Assembly (NCBI RefSeq): GCF_000720135.1
Contig: NZ_JOIU01000003.1
Span: 1 to 64,000, forward strand
Origin: Streptomyces sp. NRRL S-1022
GTDB lineage: Bacteria > Actinomycetota > Actinomycetes > Streptomycetales > Streptomycetaceae
DNA length: 64,000 nucleotides
Reading direction: 5' to 3'
Shown: piece by piece, positions 52,829 to 62,033 of the stretch
Layout: every line of letters starts with the position of its first letter
How positions within the stretch are numbered: the first letter of the stretch is position 1
Translations under genes and position numbers: made by a program
Notes under the pieces: model-generated
Database searches by the model: none
The model's input: only the letters and a program-made list of their open reading frames with translations
Told to the model about the DNA's origin: nothing

Positions 52829-53458
52829 GTGACTACACAGACGGTCGGTACGGACGCCGGGGACGCCCGGATCACCTGGCACACGGCGAGCGGGGCACGG
52901 CTGGTGCTGGCCGTCGGCCACGGCGCGGGCGGCGGCATCGAGGCCCGCGACCTGCAGGCCCTCGCGGCCGCACTGCCCGCGCACGGCGTCACCGTCGCCC
53001 TCGTCGAGCAGCCGTGGCGGGTGGCCGGCAAGAAGGTCGCGCCCGCGCCGAAGACCCTGGACACCGGGTGGCGCGGGGTGTGGCCCGCGCTGGCCGAGCC
53101 GGGCCTGCCGGTGATCTCCGGCGGCCGGAGCGCGGGCGCCCGGGTCGCCTGCCGTACGGCCGCCGAGCTGGGCGCGCACGCCGTGCTCGCCCTGAGCTTC
53201 CCGCTGCACCCGCCGGGCAGGCCGGAGAAGTCCCGGGCCGGGGAACTGCTGGGCGCCGGGGTGCCCACGCTGGTCGTGCAGGGCGGGAACGACCCCTTCG
53301 GCAGGCCGGCGGAGTTCCCGCCGGGCGACTTCGGACTGGTCGAGGTGCCCTATGGCGATCACGGCTTCGCCGTGCCCAAGCGCGCGCAGCTCACCCAGGA
53401 GCGGGCGCTGGAGATCGTCACCGGCGCGGTGCGGGAGTGGGTCGTGTCACTGCGGTGA
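52829..53458 (+). CDS. Alpha/beta hydrolase (KANL3/Tex30-like)
   Basis: 209 residues from a GTG that follows the SRAP stop after one base. The fold shows [11 protein letters not shown] (oxyanion region), the nucleophile elbow GGRSAGAR (Ser about 109), an acidic residue in QGGNDPFG, and catalytic His in YGDHGF. There is no signal peptide. The substrate is unknown. Tight coupling to the SRAP gene suggests cotranscription, though both families also occur alone. The sigR promoter region begins immediately after. Confidence 0.85.
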   Translation: MTTQTVGTDAGDARITWHTASGARLVLAVGHGAGGGIEARDLQALAAALPAHGVTVALVEQPWRVAGKKVAPAPKTLDTGWRGVWPALAEPGLPVISGGRSAGARVACRTAAELGAHAVLALSFPLHPPGRPEKSRAGELLGAGVPTLVVQGGNDPFGRPAEFPPGDFGLVEVPYGDHGFAVPKRAQLTQERALEIVTGAVREWVVSLR

Positions 53459-53462
53459 CGCG

Positions 53463-53488
53463 GGAATGCCGGGCGGCGGCGCGCTGTT
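53463..53488 (+). promoter_or_regulatory. sigRp2-type autoregulatory SigmaR promoter
   Basis: GGAAT (53463-53467), 18 bases, GTT (53486-53488), a perfect SigmaR consensus. It lies 62 bases before an in-frame ATG at 53550 and 227 bases before the main sigR start, so its transcripts can encode the extended SigmaR' isoform. Confidence 0.88.
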
Positions 53489-53714
53489 GTGGCCCACAGA
53501 TAGTGCTGGAGGCCTCGGCACCGACGTCGTAGGAGAGGAAGTCCGCCGCATGGGTTCGACCACATGCCCGAGCCGTACGCGTAGCGCTGACCTGGACTGG
53601 ACGGTGCTGCACGCGGCGAAGACCGCACCTATTCGAGGGGCGGCAGGCACGGGTCGTGTTCTATCCTCCGAAACGAGTGGGGCCGGTTTCGGTCCCGCCC
53701 GGGATCTTGAGGAG

Positions 53715-54410
53715 GTGGGTCCGGTCACTGGGACCGACGCAGGGACCGACAACGGCCAGGCGGAGCTGCCCGAGGGCCAGGGCGCCAGCGCGGACGCGTC
53801 CGATGAGACGACCGCGGAGCGCAGCGCGCGCTTCGAGCGGGACGCGCTCGAATTCCTCGACCAGATGTACTCGGCCGCCCTGCGCATGACGCGCAACCCG
53901 GCCGACGCCGAGGACCTGGTGCAGGAGACGTACGCCAAGGCGTACGCGTCCTTCCACCAGTTCCGCGAGGGCACCAACCTCAAGGCCTGGCTGTACCGGA
54001 TCCTGACCAACACCTTCATCAACTCCTACCGCAAGAAGCAGCGCGAGCCCCAGCGCTCCGCCGCGGAGGAGATCGAGGACTGGCAGCTCGCCCGCGCCGA
54101 GTCGCACATGTCGACGGGTCTGCGCTCCGCCGAGTCGCAGGCGCTCGACCACCTGCCCGACTCGGACGTGAAGGCAGCGCTGCAGGCGATCCCCGAGGAG
54201 TTCCGCATCGCCGTCTACCTCGCCGATGTCGAGGGCTTTGCGTACAAGGAGATCGCGGACATCATGGGGACACCCATCGGTACGGTGATGTCCCGGCTGC
54301 ACCGGGGCCGCCGTCAGCTGCGCGGGATGCTGGAGGACTACGCCCGTGAGCGCGGCCTGGTCCCGGCCGGCGCCGGAGAGTCGAACGAAGCGAAAGGCTC
54401 GGGCTCATGA
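53715..54410 (+). CDS. sigR: ECF sigma factor SigmaR (thiol-oxidative stress); extended isoform from 53550
   Basis: 231 residues from the GTG at 53715. Region 2 ([30 protein letters not shown]) and region 4 ([29 protein letters not shown]) are intact. SigmaR recognises GGAAT-N18-GTT promoters of disulfide-stress genes and is held by RsrA. Exactly 55 codons upstream and in frame is an ATG at 53550 behind AGAGGAAG; a 55-residue extended, unstable SigmaR' is described in S. coelicolor. The stop overlaps the rsrA start (ATGA). A SigmaR promoter lies at 53463-53488 and a second SigmaR site serves mrx1. Confidence 0.95.
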   Translation: MGPVTGTDAGTDNGQAELPEGQGASADASDETTAERSARFERDALEFLDQMYSAALRMTRNPADAEDLVQETYAKAYASFHQFREGTNLKAWLYRILTNTFINSYRKKQREPQRSAAEEIEDWQLARAESHMSTGLRSAESQALDHLPDSDVKAALQAIPEEFRIAVYLADVEGFAYKEIADIMGTPIGTVMSRLHRGRRQLRGMLEDYARERGLVPAGAGESNEAKGSGS

Positions 54411-54718
54411 GCTGCGGAGAGCCGCACGAGACGGACTGCAGTGAGGTCCTCGACCACCTGTACGAGTTCCTCGACAGTGAGATGCCGGTCGTCGACCGCG
54501 ACAAGTTCCAGCACCACTTCGAGGAATGCTCGCCGTGCCTGGAGAAGTACGGCCTGGAACAGGCCGTGAAGAAGCTGGTCAAGCGGTGCTGCGGCCATGA
54601 CGACGTGCCCTCCGACCTGCGGGCCAAGGTCATGGGCCGGATCGACCTGATCCGCTCCGGGCAGACCGTGCCGGAGCACGACGTGACCAAGGCCCCGGCG
54701 GCACCGCAGGAGTCCTGA
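54407..54718 (+). CDS. rsrA: Zinc anti-sigma factor RsrA
   Basis: 103 residues. The ZAS motif is complete: Cys11, His37, Cys41, Cys44, with Cys3, His7, Cys61 and Cys62 at the same positions as in S. coelicolor RsrA. It binds zinc and SigmaR when reduced; disulfide formation (Cys11-Cys44 in the known protein) ejects zinc and frees SigmaR. Four-base overlap with sigR couples translation, keeping the two in ratio. A thioredoxin target loop is implied by the regulon. Confidence 0.95.
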   Translation: MSCGEPHETDCSEVLDHLYEFLDSEMPVVDRDKFQHHFEECSPCLEKYGLEQAVKKLVKRCCGHDDVPSDLRAKVMGRIDLIRSGQTVPEHDVTKAPAAPQES

Positions 54719-54881
54719 GCCGCCCCGGCCCGCCCGGGCCCGGTCGAAGGCGCACGGAATGCGCACGGAAGGGTCGTATCACCCGAACGTGCTAATCCTC
54801 AGGTCATAAGCCCCGAACCCCCCGCTCCCGCCCTACGCTCCGAGCCTGGACAGCCACGGCGGGCGATCGGGGAGGGGCGTG

Positions 54882-56186
54882 ATGGACGCGGTACCGGCGA
54901 GGGCACGCGGCTACGTGGCCGCCGTCGCCCTCCTGGCCGTCCTCTGCCTGCTGCCCCTGCCGGCCGAGCACACCCCCTGGTGGGCGCTCGGTCTGCTCGC
55001 CGCGCTCTGCGCGGCCTGCGAGCACGCCGTACGCCGCCGCTTCGGCGGCACCGTCTACCCCGTCCTGCTCGCCGGCGCCTTCCTGCTGCCCCCGGCCGCC
55101 GCCGCGCTCGTCCCGGTGCCCGCGGGCCTGCTCTCCCCGGTCGAGCACCGGGCCGCCCTGCCCCGCCGGGCGTGGCGCGCCGCGCAGCCCGCGCTCGCCG
55201 TGTGGGCCGCCGCCCGGGTGCACGGCGCGCTCGGCGGCCGGGACGCCGTCGCCGGCTCCGACTTCCCGCACGCCCTGCTGCCCGCCGGCGCGGCCGTGCT
55301 CGCCTTCTGCCTGGTGCTCACCGCGCTCGACGGCGGACTGCGCGCGGCGGTGGGCCTGGTGCCGCCGCGCCGGGCCTGGCGCGGGCTGCTGACCCGCTCC
55401 CTCGCGCCCGTCGCGGTGCACGGACTCGCCGGACTGATGATGGCCGTGCTGTGGCGCAGCCCGTACGGCCCGGTCGCCGCGCTGCTCGTGCTGCTGCCGA
55501 TGTGCGTCTCGTGGTGGGTGTTCGCCCAGTACCACCGCGAACGCGCGGCCCACCAGGCCACCATCCGCGCCCTCGTGCAGGCCGTCGACATCAAGGACGG
55601 CTACACCCGCGGCCACAGCGAACGCGTCGGACACGCCTCCGTCCTCATCGCCCGCGAACTCGGCATGGACGACGAACGCGTGGAGGTGCTGCGCTTCGCG
55701 GGCATCCTGCACGACGTCGGCAAGCTGGGCGTGCCCACCCGGCTGCTGCGCAAGAACGGCCCGCTCACCCCGGAGGAACGGCGGATCATCGAGCTGCACC
55801 CCGAGTACGGCCACGAGATGGTCCGCGGCATCTCCTTCCTCGGCGAGGCCCGCGCGGCCATCCTCCACCACCACGAACGGCTCGACGGCAGCGGCTACCC
55901 GTACGGCCTGGCCGGCGACCGGATCCCCGAGTGCGCGCGGATCGTCGCCGTCGCGGACGCCTTCGACGCCATGACCTCCACCCGCTGCTACAGCCGGGCC
56001 CGACCGGTCGAGACCGCCGTCGCCGAACTGGAGCGCTGCGCCGGGAAGCACTTCGACCCCCGCATGGTCGGCGCGCTCGTCCGTGCCCTGGCCCGCTCCG
56101 GCTGGCACCCGGCGGTCACCGCCGACGAACCGGACCACGACACCCCGGCCGCCGACCGGGCCGCCGGCACCGGGGCGCCCCGGTGA
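54882..56186 (+). CDS. Membrane HD-GYP protein (putative cyclic-di-GMP phosphodiesterase)
   Basis: 434 residues from the ATG at 54882, with GGGGAGGGG upstream. The N-terminal half has about six membrane helices (to about residue 215). The HD-GYP domain is complete: HSERVGHAS, LHDVGKLGVP with the HD pair, HPEYGHEM, HHHERLDGSGYPYGL and the DAFDAMTS metal site. It should hydrolyse cyclic-di-GMP. The next gene, a diverged paralogue, starts inside its stop codon (GTGA). They follow sigR-rsrA but after a gap of about 165 bases. Confidence 0.88.
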   Translation: MDAVPARARGYVAAVALLAVLCLLPLPAEHTPWWALGLLAALCAACEHAVRRRFGGTVYPVLLAGAFLLPPAAAALVPVPAGLLSPVEHRAALPRRAWRAAQPALAVWAAARVHGALGGRDAVAGSDFPHALLPAGAAVLAFCLVLTALDGGLRAAVGLVPPRRAWRGLLTRSLAPVAVHGLAGLMMAVLWRSPYGPVAALLVLLPMCVSWWVFAQYHRERAAHQATIRALVQAVDIKDGYTRGHSERVGHASVLIARELGMDDERVEVLRFAGILHDVGKLGVPTRLLRKNGPLTPEERRIIELHPEYGHEMVRGISFLGEARAAILHHHERLDGSGYPYGLAGDRIPECARIVAVADAFDAMTSTRCYSRARPVETAVAELERCAGKHFDPRMVGALVRALARSGWHPAVTADEPDHDTPAADRAAGTGAPR

Positions 56187-57466
56187 CCCCCCTGCGGCTC
56201 ATCCACGGCGCCGCCGCCCTCGTCGCGGCCGGCTCCCTCGCCGTCACCCTGTGGACCGGCCTGGACGACCGGGGTGTCGCGCTCGCCTTCGGCCTGCTCG
56301 TCACCCTCGGCGAGCTGACCCGGTGGAGCGACGCGCAGGCCCGGCGGCAGGCCGCGCCCCTCGGCGCCGCCGGCTCGCTGGCGTACGCCCTGCTGGGCGC
56401 CGACGCCGGGCGGCCCGGCCACCAGGACGCCGCACAGGTCGTCACCGTCGTCCTCGTCGCCACCGTGCTCGGCGCCGTCCCGCACATCTGGTCCGGCGCC
56501 AGCCCCACCGTCGACCACCTGGCCCGCCGCCTCCTCACCGTCGGCTTCGCCGCCGTCTGCTTCCAACCCCTCTACAGCCAGGGCGTCTTCGCCTCGTGGG
56601 GCGGCCCCGCCTACGCTCTCCTGCTGCTCACCCTGCTCGCCCTCACCTCCCTGTGCGGTGCCGTCCTGGCCGCCGCGCTCTCCCACAGCCGCACCCGCTG
56701 GCCGTTCGGCCCGCTGCTGCGCGAGGAACTGCGCGGACTGCTCGGCATCGGCTCCACCGTCTGCGCGACCGGCGCGGTGATGGCGCTGGCGGTCGCCGTC
56801 GTCGGCCTGTGGGCGCTGCCCGTGTTCTGCCTGCCCATGCTGCTCGTCCAGCTGTCCCTGCGCCGGTACACGGCCGTGCGGGCCACCTACCGGCAGACCA
56901 TCGCCTCCCTCGCCCGCGCCACCGAGATCGCCGGCTGCACCCCCGCCGGGCACGCCCGCCGCGTCGCCGCGCTCAGCCAGGCCGTCGGCCGGGACCTCGG
57001 TTTGAGCGGCCCCGAACTGACCGTCCTGGAGTACGCGGCCCTGATGCACGACATCGGCCAGCTCAGCCTGGTCGACCCGGTCCCGGGCGGCGCCACCGCG
57101 GCCCTGCCCGCCGCGGAGCAGCGGCGCATCGCGCTGCTCGGCGGGGCCGTCGTCCGGCAGACCGGGGTGGACGCGGCCGTCGCCGTCGTCGTGGAGCGGC
57201 AGGCCGACCCCTACCCGGAGCAGCCGCCGGCCGCCCGGATCGTCCGGGCCGTCAACGCCTACGACGAGATGACCCGGGACGCCGGCCCCGAGGTCCCCCT
57301 GCGGGCGCTGGAGGAGCTGCGCCTCGGCACCGCCGGGGACTACGCTCCCGAGGTCGTGGAGTCGCTCGCCCGGGTGCTGACCCGGCCCCCCGTCGGCCGT
57401 GAACGGGTGCCGCCCCGGAGAACGGGGCTGTCTGACCCCGTGCCCGACTGGGTAACCCATGGGTAA
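56183..57466 (+). CDS. Membrane HD-domain protein, degenerate HD-GYP paralogue
   Basis: 427 residues from the GTG at 56183, overlapping the upstream gene by four bases. Same build: about eight membrane helices, then an HD domain with GHARRVAALSQAV and LMHDIGQLSLVDP. The GYP region is altered to VERQADPYPEQPP, lacking the HHE and GYP residues, so at least one metal ligand set is missing and catalysis is doubtful. It may bind its active neighbour or sense a ligand. Close linkage suggests a heteromer formed from an active and a degenerate subunit. Confidence 0.8.
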   Translation: MTPLRLIHGAAALVAAGSLAVTLWTGLDDRGVALAFGLLVTLGELTRWSDAQARRQAAPLGAAGSLAYALLGADAGRPGHQDAAQVVTVVLVATVLGAVPHIWSGASPTVDHLARRLLTVGFAAVCFQPLYSQGVFASWGGPAYALLLLTLLALTSLCGAVLAAALSHSRTRWPFGPLLREELRGLLGIGSTVCATGAVMALAVAVVGLWALPVFCLPMLLVQLSLRRYTAVRATYRQTIASLARATEIAGCTPAGHARRVAALSQAVGRDLGLSGPELTVLEYAALMHDIGQLSLVDPVPGGATAALPAAEQRRIALLGGAVVRQTGVDAAVAVVVERQADPYPEQPPAARIVRAVNAYDEMTRDAGPEVPLRALEELRLGTAGDYAPEVVESLARVLTRPPVGRERVPPRRTGLSDPVPDWVTHG

Positions 57467-57565
57467 TGAGCGCCTTTCCCGCCGTACGTGGTTGGATGCG
57501 AGGGAGAGGGTGTCCGGGGGCACAAGCCAGCCCACAGCGGGAAATGGAACTGGCAGGCGGGAATC

Positions 57566-58546
57566 GTGAGGATCTTCGGCAAGCAACGGCACCGGCCCTC
57601 CGCCTCGTGGCGGCAGGCCACCGACCGGGCGTTCACACTCATCGGCGACGGCCGGTACGAGGACGCGGGCGAGCTGCTGACACGCGCCGCCGATCTGGAA
57701 CCCTGGCTGTCGGAGTCCTGGTTCAACCTGGCCCTGCTGCACAAGTTCCGGCACGACTGGGAGCAGGCCCGCGCGGCCGGACTGCGCGCGGTCGCGCTGC
57801 TCGACCGGGAGGCCGGGGCGCCCGACTGGTGGAACGTCGGCATCGCCGCGACCGCTCTCCAGGACTGGCCGCTGGCCCGGCGCGCCTGGCAGGCGTACGG
57901 GCTGAAGGTGCCCGGCGGCGCCGCGGCAACCGCGGAACCCGTCGGCATGGAGCTGGGCAGCGCGGCCGTACGGCTCTCCCCGGAGGGCGAGGCCGAGGTG
58001 GTCTGGGGCCGCCGCCTGGACCCGGCCCGGCTGGAGGTGCTCTCCATCCCGCTTCCCTCGTCCGGGCGGCGCTGGGGCGAGGTCGTGCTGCACGACGGGG
58101 TCCCGCACGGCGAGCGCACCACCTCCACCGGGCACTCCTACCCGGTCTTCGACGAGATCGAGCTGTGGGCGCCGTCGCCCGTGCCCACCTGGGTGGTGCT
58201 GCTGGAGGCGGCCACCGAGGCCGACCGGGACGCGCTGGAGCAGCTGGCCGCCGACGCGGGGTTCGCCGCGGAGGACTGGTCGTCCTCGGTGCGGCTGCTG
58301 TGCCGGATGTGCAGCGAGTCCCGGATGCCGTCCGACGAGGGCGAGGGCGTCCACCTCGACCCGCACGACCACAGCGAGCCGGGGCACCCCGGGCCGCTGG
58401 GACACCGCACGGCCGGGCAGCTGTGGGTGCCGGAGCGGGAGTGCGGGGTGGCCGCGCCGGCCTCGCTGGTCCGGGGGCTGCTGGACGGCTGGGTCGCGGA
58501 CAGCCCGGACTCGCGGGACTGGCGCGATCTGGAAGAGGTCTGCTGA
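57566..58546 (+). CDS. TPR-containing conserved protein
   Basis: 326 residues from the GTG at 57566 (the segment VRIFGKQRHRP begins the conserved part); a longer start at 57488 is less convincing. Residues about 15-110 carry two TPR motifs (AFTLIGDGRYEDAGELLTRAADLEPWLSESWFNLALLH). The rest is a beta-rich domain with EVVWGRRLDPARLEVLSIPLPSSGRRWGEVVLHDG and a Cys pair in LCRMCSESRMP. No enzyme motif is recognised. It lies 65 bases before def in the same direction; cotranscription is plausible. Confidence 0.75.
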   Translation: MRIFGKQRHRPSASWRQATDRAFTLIGDGRYEDAGELLTRAADLEPWLSESWFNLALLHKFRHDWEQARAAGLRAVALLDREAGAPDWWNVGIAATALQDWPLARRAWQAYGLKVPGGAAATAEPVGMELGSAAVRLSPEGEAEVVWGRRLDPARLEVLSIPLPSSGRRWGEVVLHDGVPHGERTTSTGHSYPVFDEIELWAPSPVPTWVVLLEAATEADRDALEQLAADAGFAAEDWSSSVRLLCRMCSESRMPSDEGEGVHLDPHDHSEPGHPGPLGHRTAGQLWVPERECGVAAPASLVRGLLDGWVADSPDSRDWRDLEEVC

Positions 58547-58610
58547 GCGGGCGCCGTACCCTGTATCAGCAACATCTCCCCCAGTTCTTTGAGGAAGGCG
58601 TACGTCGGTC

Positions 58611-59261
58611 ATGGCGCAGCAGGACACCGATCAGCAGCACGCGGGCGTGCTCCCCGTCGACGACGAGGGCTATGTGGTCGACACGGAGGACTGCGAGGAG
58701 CGCGAGCAGGCCTGGCGCGAGCGCGGCACCTCGCGGCCGATCACGGTCGTCGGCAACCCGGTGCTGCACAAGGAGTGCAAGGACGTCACCGAGTTCGGCG
58801 AGGAGCTGCAGCAGCTGGTCGCCGACATGTTCGCCAGCCAGCGCACCGCCGAGGGCGTGGGCCTGGCCGCCAACCAGATCGGTGTCGACCTGAAGGTCTT
58901 CGTCTACGACTGCCAGGACGACGAGGGCGTCCGGCACGTCGGCGTGGTGTGCAACCCGAAGCTGGTCGACCTGCCCGCCGAGCGGCGCCGGCTGGACGAC
59001 AGCAACGAGGGCTGCCTGTCCGTGCCCACGGCCTACGCCTCGCTCCCGCGCCCCGACTACGCCGAGGTGACCGGGCAGGACGAGCAGGGCAACCCGGTCA
59101 AGGTGCGTGGCACCGGCTACTTCGCGCGCTGTTTGCAGCACGAGACCGACCACCTCTACGGCTCCCTGTACATCGACCGGCTGTCGAAGCGGGACCGCAA
59201 GGACGCCCTGCGGCAGATGGCCGAGAACGAGCCCCGCTACCCCGTCGTCGCCAACGACTGA
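58611..59261 (+). CDS. def: Peptide deformylase
   Basis: 216 residues. The three PDF motifs are intact: [10 protein letters not shown] (82-91), EGCLSVP with the metal-binding Cys135, and QHETDHLYG with HExxH (177-181). It removes the formyl group from nascent peptides. The N terminus is longer by about 40 residues than in E. coli, as usual in actinobacterial type I-like enzymes. A strong terminator follows. Streptomyces encode several deformylases; this one sits upstream of the terpene operon with the same orientation. Confidence 0.93.
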   Translation: MAQQDTDQQHAGVLPVDDEGYVVDTEDCEEREQAWRERGTSRPITVVGNPVLHKECKDVTEFGEELQQLVADMFASQRTAEGVGLAANQIGVDLKVFVYDCQDDEGVRHVGVVCNPKLVDLPAERRRLDDSNEGCLSVPTAYASLPRPDYAEVTGQDEQGNPVKVRGTGYFARCLQHETDHLYGSLYIDRLSKRDRKDALRQMAENEPRYPVVAND

Positions 59262-59279
59262 CCAGCACCGCGCACTTGA

Positions 59280-59313
59280 GGCGCCCGGCCGGGACCTTCC
59301 CCGGCCGGGCGCC
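59280..59313 (+). terminator. Terminator after def
   Basis: GGCGCCCGGCCGG (59280-59292) and CCGGCCGGGCGCC (59301-59313) form a perfect 13-bp stem with an eight-base loop, separating def from the terpene operon. The remaining 240 bases to the cyclase start hold no convincing gene. Confidence 0.85.
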
Positions 59314-59552
59314 TTCGTGCTGCCGCGGTTCGCTCGCCCGTGCGTCGCACAGCCGATCCCTTCCATGCCCCTAGTGATCCTTAATCAGTCACGAAGGGGG
59401 GATTCTCGGCATCGTGGGGTAGTGAGTGAAGCAAATCCGTTCCCACGGCGGTCAGTTGTGGTGCTGAATGGAAGTGCGGGGATACGCAACGGCGCACGCC
59501 CGGCACAACAGGAGGGGTGTGCGCTTCCTGGCGGCTGAGAGGGGTTTGTTCT

Positions 59553-60638
59553 GTGCAAGCTTTCCCACACAGCACCACAGCGACGCCGACGGCGGTCGTA
59601 GTCCCACCCTCACTGGCCCTCCCGGTGATCGAGTCCGCCTTTCCCCGGCAACTGCACCCGTATTGGCCACGACTGCAGGAGACAACACGCCTGTGGCTCC
59701 TGGAAAAACAGCTCATGTCGCCGGCCAAGGTGCAGGAATATGCCGATGGACTGTGCTACACGGACCTCATGGCGGGGTACTACACCGACGCCTCCGACGA
59801 GGTCCTGCAGGCCATAGCGGACTACAGCGCCTGGTTCTTCGTCTGGGACGACCGCCACGACCGTGACATCGTGCACGGCCGGGCGGGCGACTGGCGGCGG
59901 CTGCGGCACCGGCTGCACGCGGCTCTCGACGCGCCCAGGCACCACCTGCACCACCCCGACCCGCTGGTGGCGGGCTTCGCGGACAGCGTGCTGCGGCTGT
60001 ACGGCTTCCTGCCGCACACCTGGAACCAGCGGTTCGCCCGGCATTTCCACGCGGTGATCGAGGCCTACGACCGGGAATTCCGCAACCGCACCCGGGGACA
60101 CATACCCGGCGTCGAGGAGTACCTCGCCCTGCGCCGCCTCACCTTCGCGCACTGGATATGGACGGACCTGCTCGAACCGAGTGCCGGATGTGAACTTCCC
60201 GACACGGTGAGGAGAAATCCGGCGTACCGCAGGGCGGCATTCCTCAGTCAGGAATTCGCCGCCTGGTACAACGACCTCTGCTCGCTGCCGAAGGAAATAG
60301 CGGGCGACGAGGTGCACAATCTCGGAATCAGTCTCGTCACCCATGCCGGGCTGACCCTCGAAGAAGCGGTGGACGACATCAGGCGGCGCGTGGAGGAATG
60401 CATCGGTGAATTCCTCGGCGCCGAACGGAAAGCCCTGGCATTCGCCCACGACCTCGACGACGGCACGGTCCGCGGCAAGGAACTGAGCGCCGCCGTCCGG
60501 TCCTGCGTCGGCGCCATGCGCAACTGGTTCAGCTCCGTCTACTGGTTCCACCACGAGTCCGGCCGGTACATGGTCGACAGCTGGGACGACCGGTCCACGC
60601 CCCCGTACGTAGCGAACGAAACGGCAGGTGAGAAATGA
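59553..60638 (+). CDS. cyc1: Epi-isozizaene synthase (class I sesquiterpene cyclase)
   Basis: 361 residues from the GTG at 59553 (GAGAGGGG upstream), the same length as the S. coelicolor enzyme. The aspartate-rich motif DDRHD is at 99-103, and the NSE motif residues N240, D241, S244 and E248 (NDLCSLPKE) match the known enzyme in position. It cyclises farnesyl diphosphate to (+)-epi-isozizaene, the hydrocarbon precursor of the antibiotic albaflavenone. It overlaps the P450 gene by four bases (ATGA), forming the two-gene operon known from S. coelicolor SCO5222-SCO5223. Confidence 0.95.
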   Translation: MQAFPHSTTATPTAVVVPPSLALPVIESAFPRQLHPYWPRLQETTRLWLLEKQLMSPAKVQEYADGLCYTDLMAGYYTDASDEVLQAIADYSAWFFVWDDRHDRDIVHGRAGDWRRLRHRLHAALDAPRHHLHHPDPLVAGFADSVLRLYGFLPHTWNQRFARHFHAVIEAYDREFRNRTRGHIPGVEEYLALRRLTFAHWIWTDLLEPSAGCELPDTVRRNPAYRRAAFLSQEFAAWYNDLCSLPKEIAGDEVHNLGISLVTHAGLTLEEAVDDIRRRVEECIGEFLGAERKALAFAHDLDDGTVRGKELSAAVRSCVGAMRNWFSSVYWFHHESGRYMVDSWDDRSTPPYVANETAGEK

Positions 60639-62014
60639 CCGTCGAGTCGGTGAGCCCCCGCACCCCCGCCACCCCAGGGACGCCCGAACTGCGCGAACCA
60701 CCGCTGGCCGGAGGTGCCGTGCCGGTCCTCGGCCACGGCCTGAAACTGGTCCGCGACCCGCTCGCCTTCATGTCCGGGCTACGCGACCACGGAGACGTCG
60801 TACGTCTGAAACTGGGCCCCAAGACGGTGTACGCCGTCACCACGCCGGACCTCACCGGAGCCCTGGCCCTCAGCCCCGGCTTCGAGATCGCCGGCCCGCT
60901 GTGGGAGTCCCTGGAGGGCCTGCTCGGCAAGGAGGGCGTGGCCACCGCGAACGGGCCCCGGCACCGTCGGCAGCGGCGCACCATCCAGCCCGCGTTCCGC
61001 CTCGACGCCATACCCCGTTACGGCCCGGTGATGGAGGAGGAGGCGCACGCGCTGACCGAGCGCTGGCGGCCCGGCGAGACCGTCGAGTGCACCTCCGAGT
61101 CCTTCCGGGTCGCCGTCCGCATCGCCGCCCGCTGCCTGCTGCGCGGCGAGTACATGGACGAGCGCGCGGAACGGCTCAGCATCGACCTCGCCACCGTCTT
61201 CCGCGGTATGTACCGCAGGATGGTGATCCCGCTCGGGCCGCTCTACCGGCTGCCGTTCCCGGCCAACCGCGAATTCAACCGGGCGCTGGCCGATTTGCAT
61301 GTGCTGGTGGACGAGATCGTCGCCGAGCGGAGGGCATCTGGTCAAAAGCCGGACGATTTGCTGACGGCATTGCTGGAGGCGAAGGACGACAATGGCGATC
61401 CCATCGGGGAACAGGAGATCCACGATCAGGTCGTCGCGATACTCACCCCCGGCAGCGAAACAGTCGCGTCCACGATCATGTGGCTGCTCCAGGTCCTCGC
61501 CGAACACCCGGAACACGCGGAGAAGGTACGGACCGAGGTGGAATCCGTGACCGGTGGCCGACCCGTCGGATTCGAGCACGTCCGCTCACTCACGCACACC
61601 AACAATGTCGTCGTCGAGGCCATGCGGCTCAGGCCCGCCGTATGGATATTGACGCGGCGCGCGGTGCGCGACACCGCACTCGGCGGCTATCGCATCCCGG
61701 CCGGGGCGGACATCGTCTACAGCCCGTACGCCATCCAGCGCGACGGCCGCTCCTACGCCCGGCACCTCGACTTCGACCCCGACCGCTGGCTGCCCGAGCG
61801 GGCCGTGGACGTGCCGAAGTACGCCATGAGCCCGTTCAGCGTGGGCAACCGAAAGTGCCCCAGCGACCACTTCTCCATGACCCAGCTCAGCCTGATCACC
61901 GCGGCGCTCTCGGCGAAGTACCGCTTCGAGCAGGCCGGCGGGTCCGACGACACCACCCGCGTGGGCATCACGCTCCGCCCGCACGACCTGCTCCTGCGGG
62001 CGATCCCCTGGTAG
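60635..62014 (+). CDS. cyp170A1: Cytochrome P450 CYP170A1-type (epi-isozizaene to albaflavenone)
   Basis: 459 residues. ExxR at 328-331 (EAMR), heme loop [13 protein letters not shown] with Cys408, and an I-helix GSETVAST in place of the usual AGxDT, as in CYP170A1. It oxidises epi-isozizaene twice through albaflavenols to albaflavenone. The S. coelicolor protein also has a second, terpene-synthase active site. Its first acidic motif, DDxxD, is kept here as DDNGD (251-255), and an earlier DDLLT is at 240-244. Translation is coupled to the cyclase gene. Confidence 0.93.
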   Translation: MTVESVSPRTPATPGTPELREPPLAGGAVPVLGHGLKLVRDPLAFMSGLRDHGDVVRLKLGPKTVYAVTTPDLTGALALSPGFEIAGPLWESLEGLLGKEGVATANGPRHRRQRRTIQPAFRLDAIPRYGPVMEEEAHALTERWRPGETVECTSESFRVAVRIAARCLLRGEYMDERAERLSIDLATVFRGMYRRMVIPLGPLYRLPFPANREFNRALADLHVLVDEIVAERRASGQKPDDLLTALLEAKDDNGDPIGEQEIHDQVVAILTPGSETVASTIMWLLQVLAEHPEHAEKVRTEVESVTGGRPVGFEHVRSLTHTNNVVVEAMRLRPAVWILTRRAVRDTALGGYRIPAGADIVYSPYAIQRDGRSYARHLDFDPDRWLPERAVDVPKYAMSPFSVGNRKCPSDHFSMTQLSLITAALSAKYRFEQAGGSDDTTRVGITLRPHDLLLRAIPW

Positions 62015-62033
62015 GCCCGGTACCGGCGCGCGC

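Noticed and set aside
55988..58627. An 879-codon minus-strand frame opposite the HD and TPR genes
   Set aside because: Shadow frame; the plus-strand genes have clear motifs and coupled starts.
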